Below, piece after piece: positions 8,956 to 18,161 of a stretch of DNA of 35,478 nucleotides. This stretch comes from Muribaculaceae bacterium (lineage in GTDB: Bacteria > Bacteroidota > Bacteroidia > Bacteroidales > Muribaculaceae). Within the stretch, counting starts at the first letter, position 1; each line of letters starts with the position of its first letter. Below the pieces are notes generated by a model, which did no database searches, was not told the origin of the DNA, and saw only the letters and a list, made by a program, of their open reading frames with translations. The position numbers and the translations under genes were made by a program. The DNA is taken from the NCBI GenBank assembly GCA_017391675.1, contig JAFOXR010000038.1:1-35478 (forward strand), written 5' to 3'.

Positions 8956-10836
8956 ATGAAAAAACTTCGTCACATTCTATTCGTGGCAAGTGGTCTATTG
9001 CTATCTATGGCGATAACATCTTGCGACAACGAGTATGATTTATCAAAAGACATTGATGGGGAAATGACCATTGGAAAGAACTTCTCAATTCCAGTGGGAA
9101 AAACCGACACCATTTATTTAAAGCGTATTATTAAAGAAGGTGAAAATCTTAAAACTAACGATATAACTGGCATTTATCAACTGAATGCCGAAGGTGAAAT
9201 TTCTACCGAAATAAAGAAAATTGACTATTTTGAAATCAACGGTCTTGACCCGCATTTCATTGAACATGCCATTGACATTCCAGTAACTTCTATCGAAGGT
9301 TACGAAGAATGGATGTGGGAATATCGCAAAGATTTGGATTTACCTATTTTGAAAAATCCATATGAACTAGATGTAGATGTTTACTCTGAAGCTGAATACG
9401 ATATTGATATTACAAAAACCAAATTGCCTTCAGAGATTGAAAAAGCATATAAAATCACTTTCAATGGAGATGGTAAACTAAATGCCAACGGACACTCTGG
9501 TGCCAGGTCTGTCATCAAGATATTCATTCCTAAAGAATACATTGGTGCAGAGATGGAAAGCTACAATGGAACACATGGTATCAAAGAAGTTCATTTGAAA
9601 GAAGTACACATAAAGTTCCCTGAAATATTTACACTTAAGGACGAGAATCAAGAAGAAGATCTTCCTCATGAAATATATCGTCACGATATTTACCTAAAAG
9701 AAGATATTGATGATGAGAAAAATCTTTCAGCTGAAATAGAAATATATATTGAAAGCGCCGAAGTTCCAGAGGAACTACAAGACAAATATTTCACTAAAGA
9801 AAATGGTGATATATACTTCAATCTACCAGATAATGAAAAAATTACAATTACCGTTGACGAAGCTGTTCTTACTGCAATACCAGCAGAGCTTGAAGGCAAA
9901 CAAACAGTTTTTGATTTCTCTTATGAGGTCTTTGCAACAAATATCACAAGCATCAACGGCAAGTTTAAGCCAGATGTAGATATCAATGAACAGCTTGCAC
10001 TTAACGATATCCCCGATTTCATTAAAGATGAGACCTCGGAGTTCAAGCCTAACGACCTGCTATTCAAAATTACACTTGACAACCCTGTTGGATTAGGACT
10101 ATCCACAAGCATCAATATTACTCCTTACAATAATGCCGGATATGCTACAGGCAACCCTGTATCAATAGACATTACTGGAGATAATATTGTGAAGCCTAAC
10201 GCAACGACTAAATTGGTCATCTCTAACAAAGAAAGAGAAGTTGCAGCCGACGAAACTCTTATCATTTGTCCTGATCTTCCAGGATTAATAAGTCCTATTC
10301 CAGATTATTACGAAATCACTGCTGGAGATGTATATGCTGATGGTATCAACAGCACTGGTATCGAGCTAGGTGTAAGCCATAATTTGTCGGGAAGTTATAG
10401 TGTAGAGGTGCCTTTCTCATTCGAAGCTCTATCGATTAACTACACCGATGAAATTACTAACTTACAGGAAGATTTAAGTGATATTTCTGACCTTACCGAC
10501 GAAATATCTATTGAAGCTGATGTTGAATCAACCATTCCAGTAGGACTTGAAATCTCATTCAAGTTCTTTGATTACGATGGTAACGAGCTTAATGGAATAC
10601 ATTCTAATAACATTACTATTGATGCAGGCGGCAACAATGGTGACTCTACTACATCAAGAATGAAAATAAATCTGAAAGTCAATAATGACAGCGACGATTT
10701 AGAACGACTTGAAAAGATTGTATACACTATTAATGCAGCCAACAAAGTAGAAAATATATCTTTAAGCAATAAACAATATCTATTGATTAAAAATATTGTA
10801 GCAAAAATTCCTAACGGTATAACAACTGAACTATAA
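8956..10836 (+). CDS. Large lipoprotein of unknown function, beta-rich
   Basis: I do not recognise the family. The 626-residue product starts with a lipoprotein signal (MKKLRHILFVASGLLLSMAI followed by the lipobox TSC; Cys23). The mature part is acidic and reads as alternating beta strands, with segments such as FSIPVGKTDTIYLKRI, KPNATTKLVISNKE and SGSYSVEVPFSFEALSINY that suggest stacked beta-sandwich or Ig-like domains. No catalytic motif is visible. It starts a two-gene unit: the DUF5723 barrel gene follows within 8-20 bases. I infer an outer-membrane-attached lipoprotein that works with or is stabilised by that barrel. Confidence 0.8.
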   Translation: MKKLRHILFVASGLLLSMAITSCDNEYDLSKDIDGEMTIGKNFSIPVGKTDTIYLKRIIKEGENLKTNDITGIYQLNAEGEISTEIKKIDYFEINGLDPHFIEHAIDIPVTSIEGYEEWMWEYRKDLDLPILKNPYELDVDVYSEAEYDIDITKTKLPSEIEKAYKITFNGDGKLNANGHSGARSVIKIFIPKEYIGAEMESYNGTHGIKEVHLKEVHIKFPEIFTLKDENQEEDLPHEIYRHDIYLKEDIDDEKNLSAEIEIYIESAEVPEELQDKYFTKENGDIYFNLPDNEKITITVDEAVLTAIPAELEGKQTVFDFSYEVFATNITSINGKFKPDVDINEQLALNDIPDFIKDETSEFKPNDLLFKITLDNPVGLGLSTSINITPYNNAGYATGNPVSIDITGDNIVKPNATTKLVISNKEREVAADETLIICPDLPGLISPIPDYYEITAGDVYADGINSTGIELGVSHNLSGSYSVEVPFSFEALSINYTDEITNLQEDLSDISDLTDEISIEADVESTIPVGLEISFKFFDYDGNELNGIHSNNITIDAGGNNGDSTTSRMKINLKVNNDSDDLERLEKIVYTINAANKVENISLSNKQYLLIKNIVAKIPNGITTEL

Positions 10837-10856
10837 ATCTTAAAATGCTTACTATT

Positions 10857-12230
10857 ATGAAATTTTCGATTAAACATATATTATCAACAGTTGCGCTATC
10901 CCTTATAGGACTAGTTGCTAATTCACAAGCACCAAACTCGTTATACTTCCTTAACAATCCTCAATCTCATTACCTTAACCCAGCACTAACAACTGATAAA
11001 GGTTGGGTTACTCTGCCATTAGGAGGATATTTTACAATCAATAGCGACTTGGGGCTAGGATCATTCATGACTCCTTACGGTGATGATAAAATGCGTCTTT
11101 TCACCCACCCAGAAATTAGTGTTAAAGATGCAATGTCTAAATTCAAGGACATCAACTCGCTAGAGTTTGAAACAGCTACAAATCTCCTAACAGTAGGTTT
11201 CAACGCATGGGGTGGAACTAACTCTATTGGCTTATCAATGAAAATGCATGGAGGATTCTATATTCCAAAAGACATCTTCCGTTTTCTAAAAGAAGGTCAG
11301 GAAGCCGATGGTGATACTGAATACAAGCTTGACAAATTCGGTGGCCGAATGCAAGCCTATAGCGAAATAGCTCTAGGTCATGCTCGCGACATCAATAAGA
11401 AATTAACCATTGGTGCCAAAGTTAAATTCATTCTTGGCCTTGCTTACGCAAATGCCAATATTGATAATATGCGAATTCACATGACCGACAAAGAATGGAA
11501 TATTGAACATAACACAAGTATTGTCACATCACAAGCATTGGATCTAAGAACCAACAATGACGGTGAAATTGACGATGTTGAATTCAAAGCAAAACTAGGA
11601 GGCTTCGGTCTAGGTCTTGACTTGGGTGCTACTTACAAAATCATGGACAACCTTAATGTATCACTTGCAATCACTGACATAGGCTTTATCAATTGGGACA
11701 ATGCCAGTGTAATTTGCAATAGAGGCAAGTCTTTCTCTTATAAAGGTTTTGATAACATTGCTGCAGAAGACAGCCAGGATTTTGAAGATGCAGCCGAAGA
11801 AATAGGCGATGATTTAAAAGAATTGATCAAATTCGATAGAGATCAATCTGCAACTTCAAAGACAACATCTCTATACACAACATTCCGTGCTGGAGCTGAA
11901 TATGGAGTATTGAAAAACAAGATAACTTTCGGTTTACTCGTATCTTCTCGAGTAGGCGCTCCTAAAAATTATACTGAAGGAATGCTTACTGTGAACTTTA
12001 AGCCTGTCAAATCTTTTGGTGCAGCGATAAACGGATCGGTATCAAATGTAAGAAGTTCAGTCGGAGCAACAATAACCCTTGGAAACTTCTTCATTGGAGC
12101 TGACTATATCCTAACCAAGTTCAGCAAGCAATTTATACCTGTTGATGCATCTAAGTTCAGTTTTGCGAGCGGTGTAAGTTTCCGCTTCGGTTCATCAAGA
12201 AAAAAGAATTTTGAGGCAAAGGACATTTGA
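10857..12230 (+). CDS. DUF5723 family outer membrane beta-barrel protein
   Basis: The product (457 residues) has a signal peptide (MKFSIKHILSTVALSLIGLV, then ANSQA) and the N-terminal pattern of DUF5723 proteins: LYFLNNPQSHYLNPALTTDKG. Repeated amphipathic strands with glycines follow, and the last strand (FSFASGVSFRFGS) resembles a barrel-closing strand, although a short basic tail comes after it. The fold is probably related to the PorV/FadL type. An in-frame ATG at 10845 would add four residues; I prefer 10857 because it gives the standard signal peptide start, but both are possible. It is co-transcribed with the lipoprotein gene just upstream and ends at a strong terminator. The substrate is unknown. 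Confidence 0.82.
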   Translation: MKFSIKHILSTVALSLIGLVANSQAPNSLYFLNNPQSHYLNPALTTDKGWVTLPLGGYFTINSDLGLGSFMTPYGDDKMRLFTHPEISVKDAMSKFKDINSLEFETATNLLTVGFNAWGGTNSIGLSMKMHGGFYIPKDIFRFLKEGQEADGDTEYKLDKFGGRMQAYSEIALGHARDINKKLTIGAKVKFILGLAYANANIDNMRIHMTDKEWNIEHNTSIVTSQALDLRTNNDGEIDDVEFKAKLGGFGLGLDLGATYKIMDNLNVSLAITDIGFINWDNASVICNRGKSFSYKGFDNIAAEDSQDFEDAAEEIGDDLKELIKFDRDQSATSKTTSLYTTFRAGAEYGVLKNKITFGLLVSSRVGAPKNYTEGMLTVNFKPVKSFGAAINGSVSNVRSSVGATITLGNFFIGADYILTKFSKQFIPVDASKFSFASGVSFRFGSSRKKNFEAKDI

Positions 12231-12256
12231 TTCCATTGATTATCATACTTTAATAG

Positions 12257-12285
12257 GAGCCATAGCTATTACACAGCTATGGCTC
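12257..12285 (+). terminator. Intrinsic terminator after the DUF5723 gene
   Basis: A perfect 11-bp stem (12257-12267 with 12275-12285, GAGCCATAGCT against AGCTATGGCTC) with a 7-base loop is followed by TATTTTTATT. Confidence 0.88.
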
Positions 12286-12308
12286 TATTTTTATTGCTGT
12301 TTTTTTAT

Positions 12309-12316
12309 TAATTTTG
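12309..12316 (+). promoter_or_regulatory. Candidate -7 box for the TRIC channel gene
   Basis: TAATTTTG matches TAnnTTTG and lies 28 bases before the ATG at 12345, just after the preceding terminator. Confidence 0.5.
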
Positions 12317-12344
12317 CAGTTGCATAATCAAGCAATTAATTTAA

Positions 12345-12977
12345 ATGGAAAGTACATTCCTGCTTATAGTAGAAATAATCGGAACATTAGCATTTGCAAT
12401 AAGTGGTATTAGACTGGCTGCCGTAAAGAAATTCGACTGGTTCGGAGCATATATAGTAGGTCTGGTAACAGCTATTGGAGGAGGAACCATTCGTGACCTC
12501 TTTTTAAGCACCACCCCATTCTGGATGCTTAACAATTGGTATCTTGTAGTCACAGCCATTGCACTTATACTCGTTATTATTTTCAAAAAATTTCTTGTAA
12601 GATTGGACCACACCGTTTTCATATTTGACACCATTGGTCTAGCGTTGTTCATGGTGATAGGTATGCAGAAATCTCTCGATTTCGGATTTCCTATGTGGGT
12701 GGCAATTATTATGGGTACAATAACTGGTGCATTCGGCGGTGTGCTTAGAGATATATTAATAAACGAAGAACCTTTGATTTTCCGCAAAGAAGTATATGCT
12801 ACAGCATGCATTGCCGGTGGACTAAGTTATTGGCTGATATATTTTTTAGGCGGCAGCACAATGCTTCAACAAATTACATGCGCAGGAATAATAATCTTGA
12901 TACGCGTCCTCTCTGTTATATACAATTGGAGACTACCTGTATTAGGAAATGACAATAACAACAGCACTAACGATTAA
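12345..12977 (+). CDS. TRIC-type cation channel family membrane protein (YicG-like)
   Basis: The 210-residue product has about seven membrane segments and the family's internal duplication. Each half carries the glycine-rich motif with Arg-Asp: AIGGGTIRDLFL (about residues 45-56) and AFGGVLRDILI (about 126-136). These mark the bacterial trimeric intracellular cation channel family, formerly UPF0126/YicG. Known members form trimeric, mainly potassium-permeable pores in the inner membrane; the physiological role in bacteria is unclear. The next membrane protein gene begins 5 bases after its stop, so the two are probably co-transcribed. Confidence 0.9.
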   Translation: MESTFLLIVEIIGTLAFAISGIRLAAVKKFDWFGAYIVGLVTAIGGGTIRDLFLSTTPFWMLNNWYLVVTAIALILVIIFKKFLVRLDHTVFIFDTIGLALFMVIGMQKSLDFGFPMWVAIIMGTITGAFGGVLRDILINEEPLIFRKEVYATACIAGGLSYWLIYFLGGSTMLQQITCAGIIILIRVLSVIYNWRLPVLGNDNNNSTND

Positions 12978-12982
12978 AATTA

Positions 12983-13651
12983 ATGGCAAACAACAAGCAT
13001 AAAATAGAATCCAAGCGTGCATTGTCATTAGTTCTAATCATAATAAATGCACTCGTTATTCTGCCTATTATGGACAGCCTAGGCACCAGCATAATCAATG
13101 CGATAGCTATTACAGTCCTGTCAATAACAGAATTTCTGTATGATAGCAGAAAAGGGGACCTTCACAATTCATTCCTGTCATCACTTATATTTATGGCGAC
13201 GACAATTACAATAGATAACATATATAATGATTTCCATTTGTCAATGCCTTTATATAAACAAATCATTGGGGTTCTATTGATTTTTGCACTTTTCTATGCT
13301 ACTCCCTATATAGTGAGATTTGTTCTGGCTCATTTCAAGAATCACCCGCAAGCCCTGTTGATATGCGGACGAATCATCGCTATCATTGCTGGTTCCAGCG
13401 CTGCGATTTTCATTTACCTTAAATCTGGCTTTTCTATTCATTACGGTAAATGGGAAATAAGCATATCACAAGGTTGGTCATTCTGGTCGGCATTCGTAAT
13501 TACATGGATATTTATCCTATTATATCAAATAAGCCGTAACAGAAGACACATAACCACCAACCACCGGTTCCTATACAATACAGTAGCCTTGTATCTTCTG
13601 TCACTGATAATCTATATAGGATACATTAGAGATGCAATACATATCATATAA
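12983..13651 (+). CDS. Polytopic inner membrane protein, unknown family
   Basis: I do not recognise the family. The 222-residue product has a short basic N-terminus (MANNKHKIESKR) and about seven hydrophobic segments: near residues 13-30, 35-48, 64-78, 92-112, 125-145, 162-180 and 195-215. A charged loop (YDSRKGDLHN) follows the second segment. No transport or catalytic motif is visible. The gap to the TRIC channel gene upstream is 5 bases, which suggests co-expression. Its stop codon is the first base of the convergent terminator shared with cca. Confidence 0.7.
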   Translation: MANNKHKIESKRALSLVLIIINALVILPIMDSLGTSIINAIAITVLSITEFLYDSRKGDLHNSFLSSLIFMATTITIDNIYNDFHLSMPLYKQIIGVLLIFALFYATPYIVRFVLAHFKNHPQALLICGRIIAIIAGSSAAIFIYLKSGFSIHYGKWEISISQGWSFWSAFVITWIFILLYQISRNRRHITTNHRFLYNTVALYLLSLIIYIGYIRDAIHII

Positions 13652-13684
13652 AAAGAAAGCGGAAATTAATTTCCGCTTTCTTTT
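13651..13684. terminator. Bidirectional terminator between membrane protein gene and cca
   Basis: A perfect palindrome (left arm AAAAGAAAGCGGAAAT, mirrored on the right) with A-runs on one side and T-runs on the other serves both converging genes. Both stop codons lie at or inside it. Confidence 0.88.
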
Positions 13685-15108
13685 GGTATTAAATTCATTT
13701 CTTTTGCCTTAACAAGCATGTATTCATATGCTTCCTCATGATTATTCCCAATCACTCCGTCAAGTATAGCATTTTTGATTTTCTCTTTCAGCTGCCCTAC
13801 TTCCTGACATGGCTCAAGTCCGAATACACGCATTATTTCCAATCCGTCTACTGGCGGCTGGAAATTCCTTATGCGGTCCTTCTCCTCAATTTCTTTCATC
13901 TTCTCTCTCACAAGCTTGAAATTATCAATGAATCTCTTAACCTTTTCCTGGTTCTTGCTTGTGATATCTGCTTCACACAAGAGCATCAGATCCTCAATAT
14001 CATCACCTGCATCAAAAAGCAATCTGCGTACTGCCGAATCGGTAACCGTATCCTCCACTAGAGCTATAGGCCGCATGTGCAGCTCCACAAGTTTCTGCAC
14101 ATACTTCATCTTTGAATCCATTGGCATCTTCATTCTTTTGAAAATGCGAGGTATCATCTTTGCCCCCACGAAATTATGATTATGAAAGGTCCACCCGGTA
14201 TTCTTATCATACAATTTAGTGACCGGCTTTGCTATATCATGAAACAATGCAGCCCATCTGAGCCACACATATCCGGACTTTTCTGCTACATTGTCAAGCA
14301 CCTGCAATGTGTGCTCAAAATTATCCTTATGACCACGACCATTAACGACCTCAACACCACACAACGCCGATAGTTCTGGCAGAATAATATCAAGCAGACC
14401 ACTCTCCTTCAATAGATAGAATCCTCTTGACGGTTTAGCCGATTTCATGATCTTCATCAATTCATCAAATATACGCTCGCGAGTAATTATTCTTATCCTT
14501 TCACGGTTACGAATAATTGCTTCGAAAGTTTCGGGATATATATCAAACCCCAATTGCGTAGCAAAGCGTATTGCACGCATCATTCGTAATGGATCATCGG
14601 AGAAGGTTATATCGGGATCAAGCGGCGTGCGAATAATCCTGCGTTCCATATCCCCTATTCCATCAAACGGGTCAAGCAACTTGCCATAAGCATCTTTATT
14701 TACACATATCGCCATGGCGTTGACTGTAAAGTCTCTGCGGCGCTGATCATCTTCCAGTGTTCCGTCTTCAACTATCGGATTACGGCTATTCCTAGTATAT
14801 GATTCTCTACGAGCACCTACAAACTCAAGTTCCAAACCTTGTGACTTAACTTGTGCAGTTCCATAAGTCTTGAATACTGCGACACTGGTACGGGGCCCTA
14901 ACTTTTTCGCAACCTTTTCGGCTACTTCAATTCCACTGCCTACGGTTACAAAATCGATGTCCTTCGACGGTCTATCAAGCAGTATATCCCGTACATAGCC
15001 ACCCACGACATAGCACTCGCGACCCATTTCATCGGCAACATCGCCTACAGTATGAAATACCGTATTTGACAAATGCTCTTTTATATGTTGTTCTATATTA
15101 TCTATCAT
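13666..15108 (-). CDS. cca: CCA tRNA nucleotidyltransferase with HD domain
   Basis: This enzyme adds or repairs the 3' CCA end of tRNAs (class II nucleotidyltransferase). The head domain has GGYVRDILLDRPSKDIDFV, with the Asp pair that binds metal, followed by RRDFTVNAMAI and the nucleotide-recognition region DDPLRMMRAIRFATQLGF. An HD domain lies at about residues 265-340 (HTLQVLDNVAEKSGYVWLR then LFHDIAKP), which can carry phosphohydrolase activity. The 480-residue length is usual for this family in Bacteroidota. A pure poly(A) polymerase role is less likely. It ends the minus-strand run that starts at zapB, 24 bases after the M24 peptidase gene. Confidence 0.93.
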   Translation of the reverse strand: MIDNIEQHIKEHLSNTVFHTVGDVADEMGRECYVVGGYVRDILLDRPSKDIDFVTVGSGIEVAEKVAKKLGPRTSVAVFKTYGTAQVKSQGLELEFVGARRESYTRNSRNPIVEDGTLEDDQRRRDFTVNAMAICVNKDAYGKLLDPFDGIGDMERRIIRTPLDPDITFSDDPLRMMRAIRFATQLGFDIYPETFEAIIRNRERIRIITRERIFDELMKIMKSAKPSRGFYLLKESGLLDIILPELSALCGVEVVNGRGHKDNFEHTLQVLDNVAEKSGYVWLRWAALFHDIAKPVTKLYDKNTGWTFHNHNFVGAKMIPRIFKRMKMPMDSKMKYVQKLVELHMRPIALVEDTVTDSAVRRLLFDAGDDIEDLMLLCEADITSKNQEKVKRFIDNFKLVREKMKEIEEKDRIRNFQPPVDGLEIMRVFGLEPCQEVGQLKEKIKNAILDGVIGNNHEEAYEYMLVKAKEMNLIPKESGN

Positions 15109-15132
15109 TGTTTGTTATGATGCAGTGGTTTC

Positions 15133-16296
15133 TTAATATAACTCCGCAATTTCTTCTGGATAATTAGTAATACATTCTAGCCCGTTATCAGTAACTACAT
15201 AAGTGCTTTCTATACCTACAGCCCCCACATGAGGTATTACATATTTAGGCTCCAGCGCTATTACATTACCAGATTCAAGAATATCTCGGCTACGAGGTGC
15301 CAGTACAGGTGCTTCATTTACTTCAATACCTACGCCATGACCTATATACCCAGCCTTCTGCTTATGCCCCATGAAAAAGTCTTCTAGACCGGCTTCGATT
15401 GTCATTTCCATTGCAATATCATACAGTCTGCTCGCTGGCACACCTGGCTTTCCTTCTTTTACCAGTCTATGATGTATTGCTATTGAGGTTTCATGTGCTT
15501 TTTTAGCCATTTCATCAAGCTTACCCACATAGAAGACTCGTGTCATATCGGTCATGTACCCATTGAAGTTGCCGCACATATCTACCATTACAGTCATTCC
15601 AGGCTTAATAGGAGTGCCATTCCCTCCCACTGGAAGAGATGCATCTAGTCCAGCGCCTCCCATCGCGAAGTCATAAGGCGAAGGCGAATCGGCATTATCT
15701 CCGCAAAGGACATTGCCCATAAAAATTTCCATACTTTCACCATGAATGCGGAATATACCCAACGAGCCTTCCATGCGTAAAAGCCTTTCCACTTCAATTT
15801 GCAATTCTATATCAGTCATGCCATCACGATATATCCTGTGAATATGCCTATACGCTTCATCATGTTTCACACCGCTTTCTTTCATCTTGCCTATTTCATA
15901 GGCAGTCTTTACTGAGCGCAGTTTTCTAAGTATAGAAGAGCCGTCTACAATCTCGCTTTCGCCAAAGACTTTTGACAAGCGTGCGAAATCATTAACGGTC
16001 AAGCTATCAAGTTCAAATGCAATTTTACCTGGCTTTTGAGTTAAAAGATCGGCAATCTGTTCCGGTTTACGGATATACTGCACATTATCACCAGCAAGAC
16101 CTACAGGTCTTTTCACAAAATATGTCACAGAACCATCGGCACATATATAGGTATAGCCCGAGAACACTCGCCCTGCTGTATAGTAAAGATTGGCATTACT
16201 TGTTATTAGAATTGCGTCATAACCATTACTCGCAAGAGCAGCTCCAATACGCTCCAATCTTATATTAATATCGTTTTCTACATATGACTGTATCAT
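15133..16296 (-). CDS. M24 family aminopeptidase (Xaa-Pro peptidase-like)
   Basis: The pita-bread metallopeptidase fold is complete in 387 residues. The five metal ligands are visible: Asp in MVDMCGNFNGYM, Asp in TDMTRVFYVG, His in GHGVGIEVNE, Glu in ALEPKYVIP and Glu in GIESTYVV. The N-terminal creatinase-like domain (about 1-135, with ILITSNANLYYTAG) is typical of aminopeptidase P or prolidase relatives. There is no signal peptide, so it is cytoplasmic. It probably recycles peptides with proline at the second position, but exact specificity cannot be read. It lies between gldH (44-base gap) and cca (24-base gap). Confidence 0.9.
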   Translation of the reverse strand: MIQSYVENDINIRLERIGAALASNGYDAILITSNANLYYTAGRVFSGYTYICADGSVTYFVKRPVGLAGDNVQYIRKPEQIADLLTQKPGKIAFELDSLTVNDFARLSKVFGESEIVDGSSILRKLRSVKTAYEIGKMKESGVKHDEAYRHIHRIYRDGMTDIELQIEVERLLRMEGSLGIFRIHGESMEIFMGNVLCGDNADSPSPYDFAMGGAGLDASLPVGGNGTPIKPGMTVMVDMCGNFNGYMTDMTRVFYVGKLDEMAKKAHETSIAIHHRLVKEGKPGVPASRLYDIAMEMTIEAGLEDFFMGHKQKAGYIGHGVGIEVNEAPVLAPRSRDILESGNVIALEPKYVIPHVGAVGIESTYVVTDNGLECITNYPEEIAELY

Positions 16297-16340
16297 AATC
16301 CACCTCTTAAATATTATAATACCATTCGTTAAATCTAAAA

Positions 16341-16841
16341 TTATGGCTCCATTGGCATTATCGTCACGCCCACTTGGGTTATACCTCTAAGCGTATCACA
16401 GTCAATGCCATGCCATATTCTTATTTTATCAAACTTACCCACCGACACATGAGTGTCAATAATGCGTTCTGCCTGGTAAGCAACACCAAAACCAGCATTT
16501 TTCTTGTTACCATATTCATCAGCAACAACAAAATCCTCATATCTACGGTCCAATAGAGAATCTCCATGCATATAATCCACTACAAGACACATATTCCTGA
16601 ACGGATAATTATGTCCATAACAGAATGCAACTTTAACATCATAAGCAGCTAGAGAATCGCCATAGTGAGGAATAAACTCGAAGGATTCGCCACGAGCCCA
16701 ACCCGTTTCGGCAATTTCCACAAAGTCACTATATGAAGAATGCTTAGGAGAACAAGCTCCTAAGCATATTAAATGTATCAATAATAAAAGTATGCCTATG
16801 CTGTTCCCTTTTACCGAAGTATTAATCAGTTTTGGTCGCAT
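16341..16841 (-). CDS. gldH: Gliding-motility-type lipoprotein GldH
   Basis: The product (166 residues from the ATG at 16841) is a lipoprotein: the signal segment GNSIGILLLLIHLICLGAC has a LGAC lipobox. The mature part fits the GldH family: WARGESFEF near the start, the FRNMCLVVDY strand, and a C-terminal KIRIWHGIDCDTLRGITQVG with GVTIMP. GldH is needed for gliding in Flavobacterium, and the family is also widespread in non-gliding Bacteroidota. An in-frame GTG at 16850 is an alternative start. The gene overlaps the end of the PSP1 gene by 20 bases, a translational coupling arrangement often seen in this phylum. Confidence 0.85.
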   Translation of the reverse strand: MRPKLINTSVKGNSIGILLLLIHLICLGACSPKHSSYSDFVEIAETGWARGESFEFIPHYGDSLAAYDVKVAFCYGHNYPFRNMCLVVDYMHGDSLLDRRYEDFVVADEYGNKKNAGFGVAYQAERIIDTHVSVGKFDKIRIWHGIDCDTLRGITQVGVTIMPMEP

Positions 16842-18150
16842 TTTGTTCACCTTTTACATTATTTGATGTATTGTTCTGTTTGTTTCTGTTTTCGCCTTTC
16901 GGTCTTCTATTGTTCTGTCGCTTTTGGTGGTCTCCGTCATGATGTTTCTCCTTAACAGGATTACCCATATCGTTTCCTTCTCCCGACTGCGACATTCTTT
17001 CTTGACGATTATCAGCGTTCCCTTGTCGGCGATCACGATTGTTCCTATTACGGTTCTTCTTTTTCTTCGCCTTGTCAAATCGTGTTACGCTATCCTGACC
17101 AATAATATCGCCAAATTCCTTCATTTCGCGTTGACGCTCGTCCGAATCCAAATTCAGTTTATCAGGCTTCACTCCGTTACGGTTAAGCGAAATAACTTCA
17201 TATACTCTGTCAGCAGTAAGGACTTCAAGATTTGCTGCAATATTCTTATCGGTAGAATATGTCATTTCACGCTTGAAGATATCTGTCTTGAAATGATAAT
17301 AAATGTTATCCTTCGTTTCTAGCGGTATATTCTTGTCTGGTAATTGTTTCACTGCTTCCACATAGGAATCTATCTCGAAATTCAAACAGCACTTGAGTTT
17401 AGCACATTGACCTGCCAACTTCTGCGGATTCAAGGAAATATCTTGATATCTGGCAGCACCTGTTGCTACTGATACGAAATTAGACATCCAGCTTGAACAG
17501 CATAGAGGACGACCACACGGACCGATTCCGCCTATTCGGCCTGCTTCCTGTCTTGCTCCAATCTGTTTCATTTCAATTCTCACCTTAAATACATCGGCAA
17601 GAACTTTTATAAGCTGACGGAAATCCACGCGTTCATCTGCAATATAATAGAAAATAGCTTTGTTACCATCACCTTGATACTCAACATCGCCTATTTTCAT
17701 GTTCAGCTTGAGGTCTTCAGCAATCTTCCGTGAACGGATCATCGTATCCACTTCCTTGGCTTTAGCCTCCTCATAGCGTTCCAAATCACTCTGTTTAGCT
17801 TTTCGGAACACGCGCAGGATTTCTATATCAGGACGAAGGTTTGCACGCTTCATCTGCAATTTCACGAGTTTACCCACCATTGACACTTTACCTATATCAT
17901 GACCTGGATTAGCCTCCACTGCCACAATATCGCCTATTGCCAACGGAATGTGCGAACTATTCTTGAAAAAACCTTTTCTGGTATTCTTGAACGACACCTC
18001 TACAATGTCATATTCTCCATACCCGCCAGGAATGTCTTCCAGCCAGTTATAGCTTTGCAGCTTGCTGCGTGGACATTTACCCGACATGCGGTTTTCGGTT
18101 TCGCTATGCTCGCAACACTCTTTATTTATATCTGAGCTATTGCTATCCAT
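16822..18150 (-). CDS. PSP1 domain protein, RicT/YaaT-like
   Basis: The PSP1 core (about residues 45-270) has the conserved cysteine motifs GPCGRPLCCSSWM and CAKLKCCLNFE, plus RQEAGRIGGIG just before. In Bacillus the homologue RicT joins RicA and RicF in an iron-sulfur complex that directs mRNA maturation by RNase Y. Here the gene lies 11 bases downstream of rny itself, which supports a link to RNase Y in this organism too. The C-terminal 80 residues are a low-complexity tail rich in Asn, Arg, Lys and Gln (KKKKNRNRNNRDRR), probably disordered and RNA-binding. The N-terminal 25 residues, with CCEHSE, also look disordered. No RicA or RicF gene is in the window. Confidence 0.9.
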   Translation of the reverse strand: MDSNSSDINKECCEHSETENRMSGKCPRSKLQSYNWLEDIPGGYGEYDIVEVSFKNTRKGFFKNSSHIPLAIGDIVAVEANPGHDIGKVSMVGKLVKLQMKRANLRPDIEILRVFRKAKQSDLERYEEAKAKEVDTMIRSRKIAEDLKLNMKIGDVEYQGDGNKAIFYYIADERVDFRQLIKVLADVFKVRIEMKQIGARQEAGRIGGIGPCGRPLCCSSWMSNFVSVATGAARYQDISLNPQKLAGQCAKLKCCLNFEIDSYVEAVKQLPDKNIPLETKDNIYYHFKTDIFKREMTYSTDKNIAANLEVLTADRVYEVISLNRNGVKPDKLNLDSDERQREMKEFGDIIGQDSVTRFDKAKKKKNRNRNNRDRRQGNADNRQERMSQSGEGNDMGNPVKEKHHDGDHQKRQNNRRPKGENRNKQNNTSNNVKGEQNATKTD

Positions 18151-18161
18151 ATTACCTGTTA

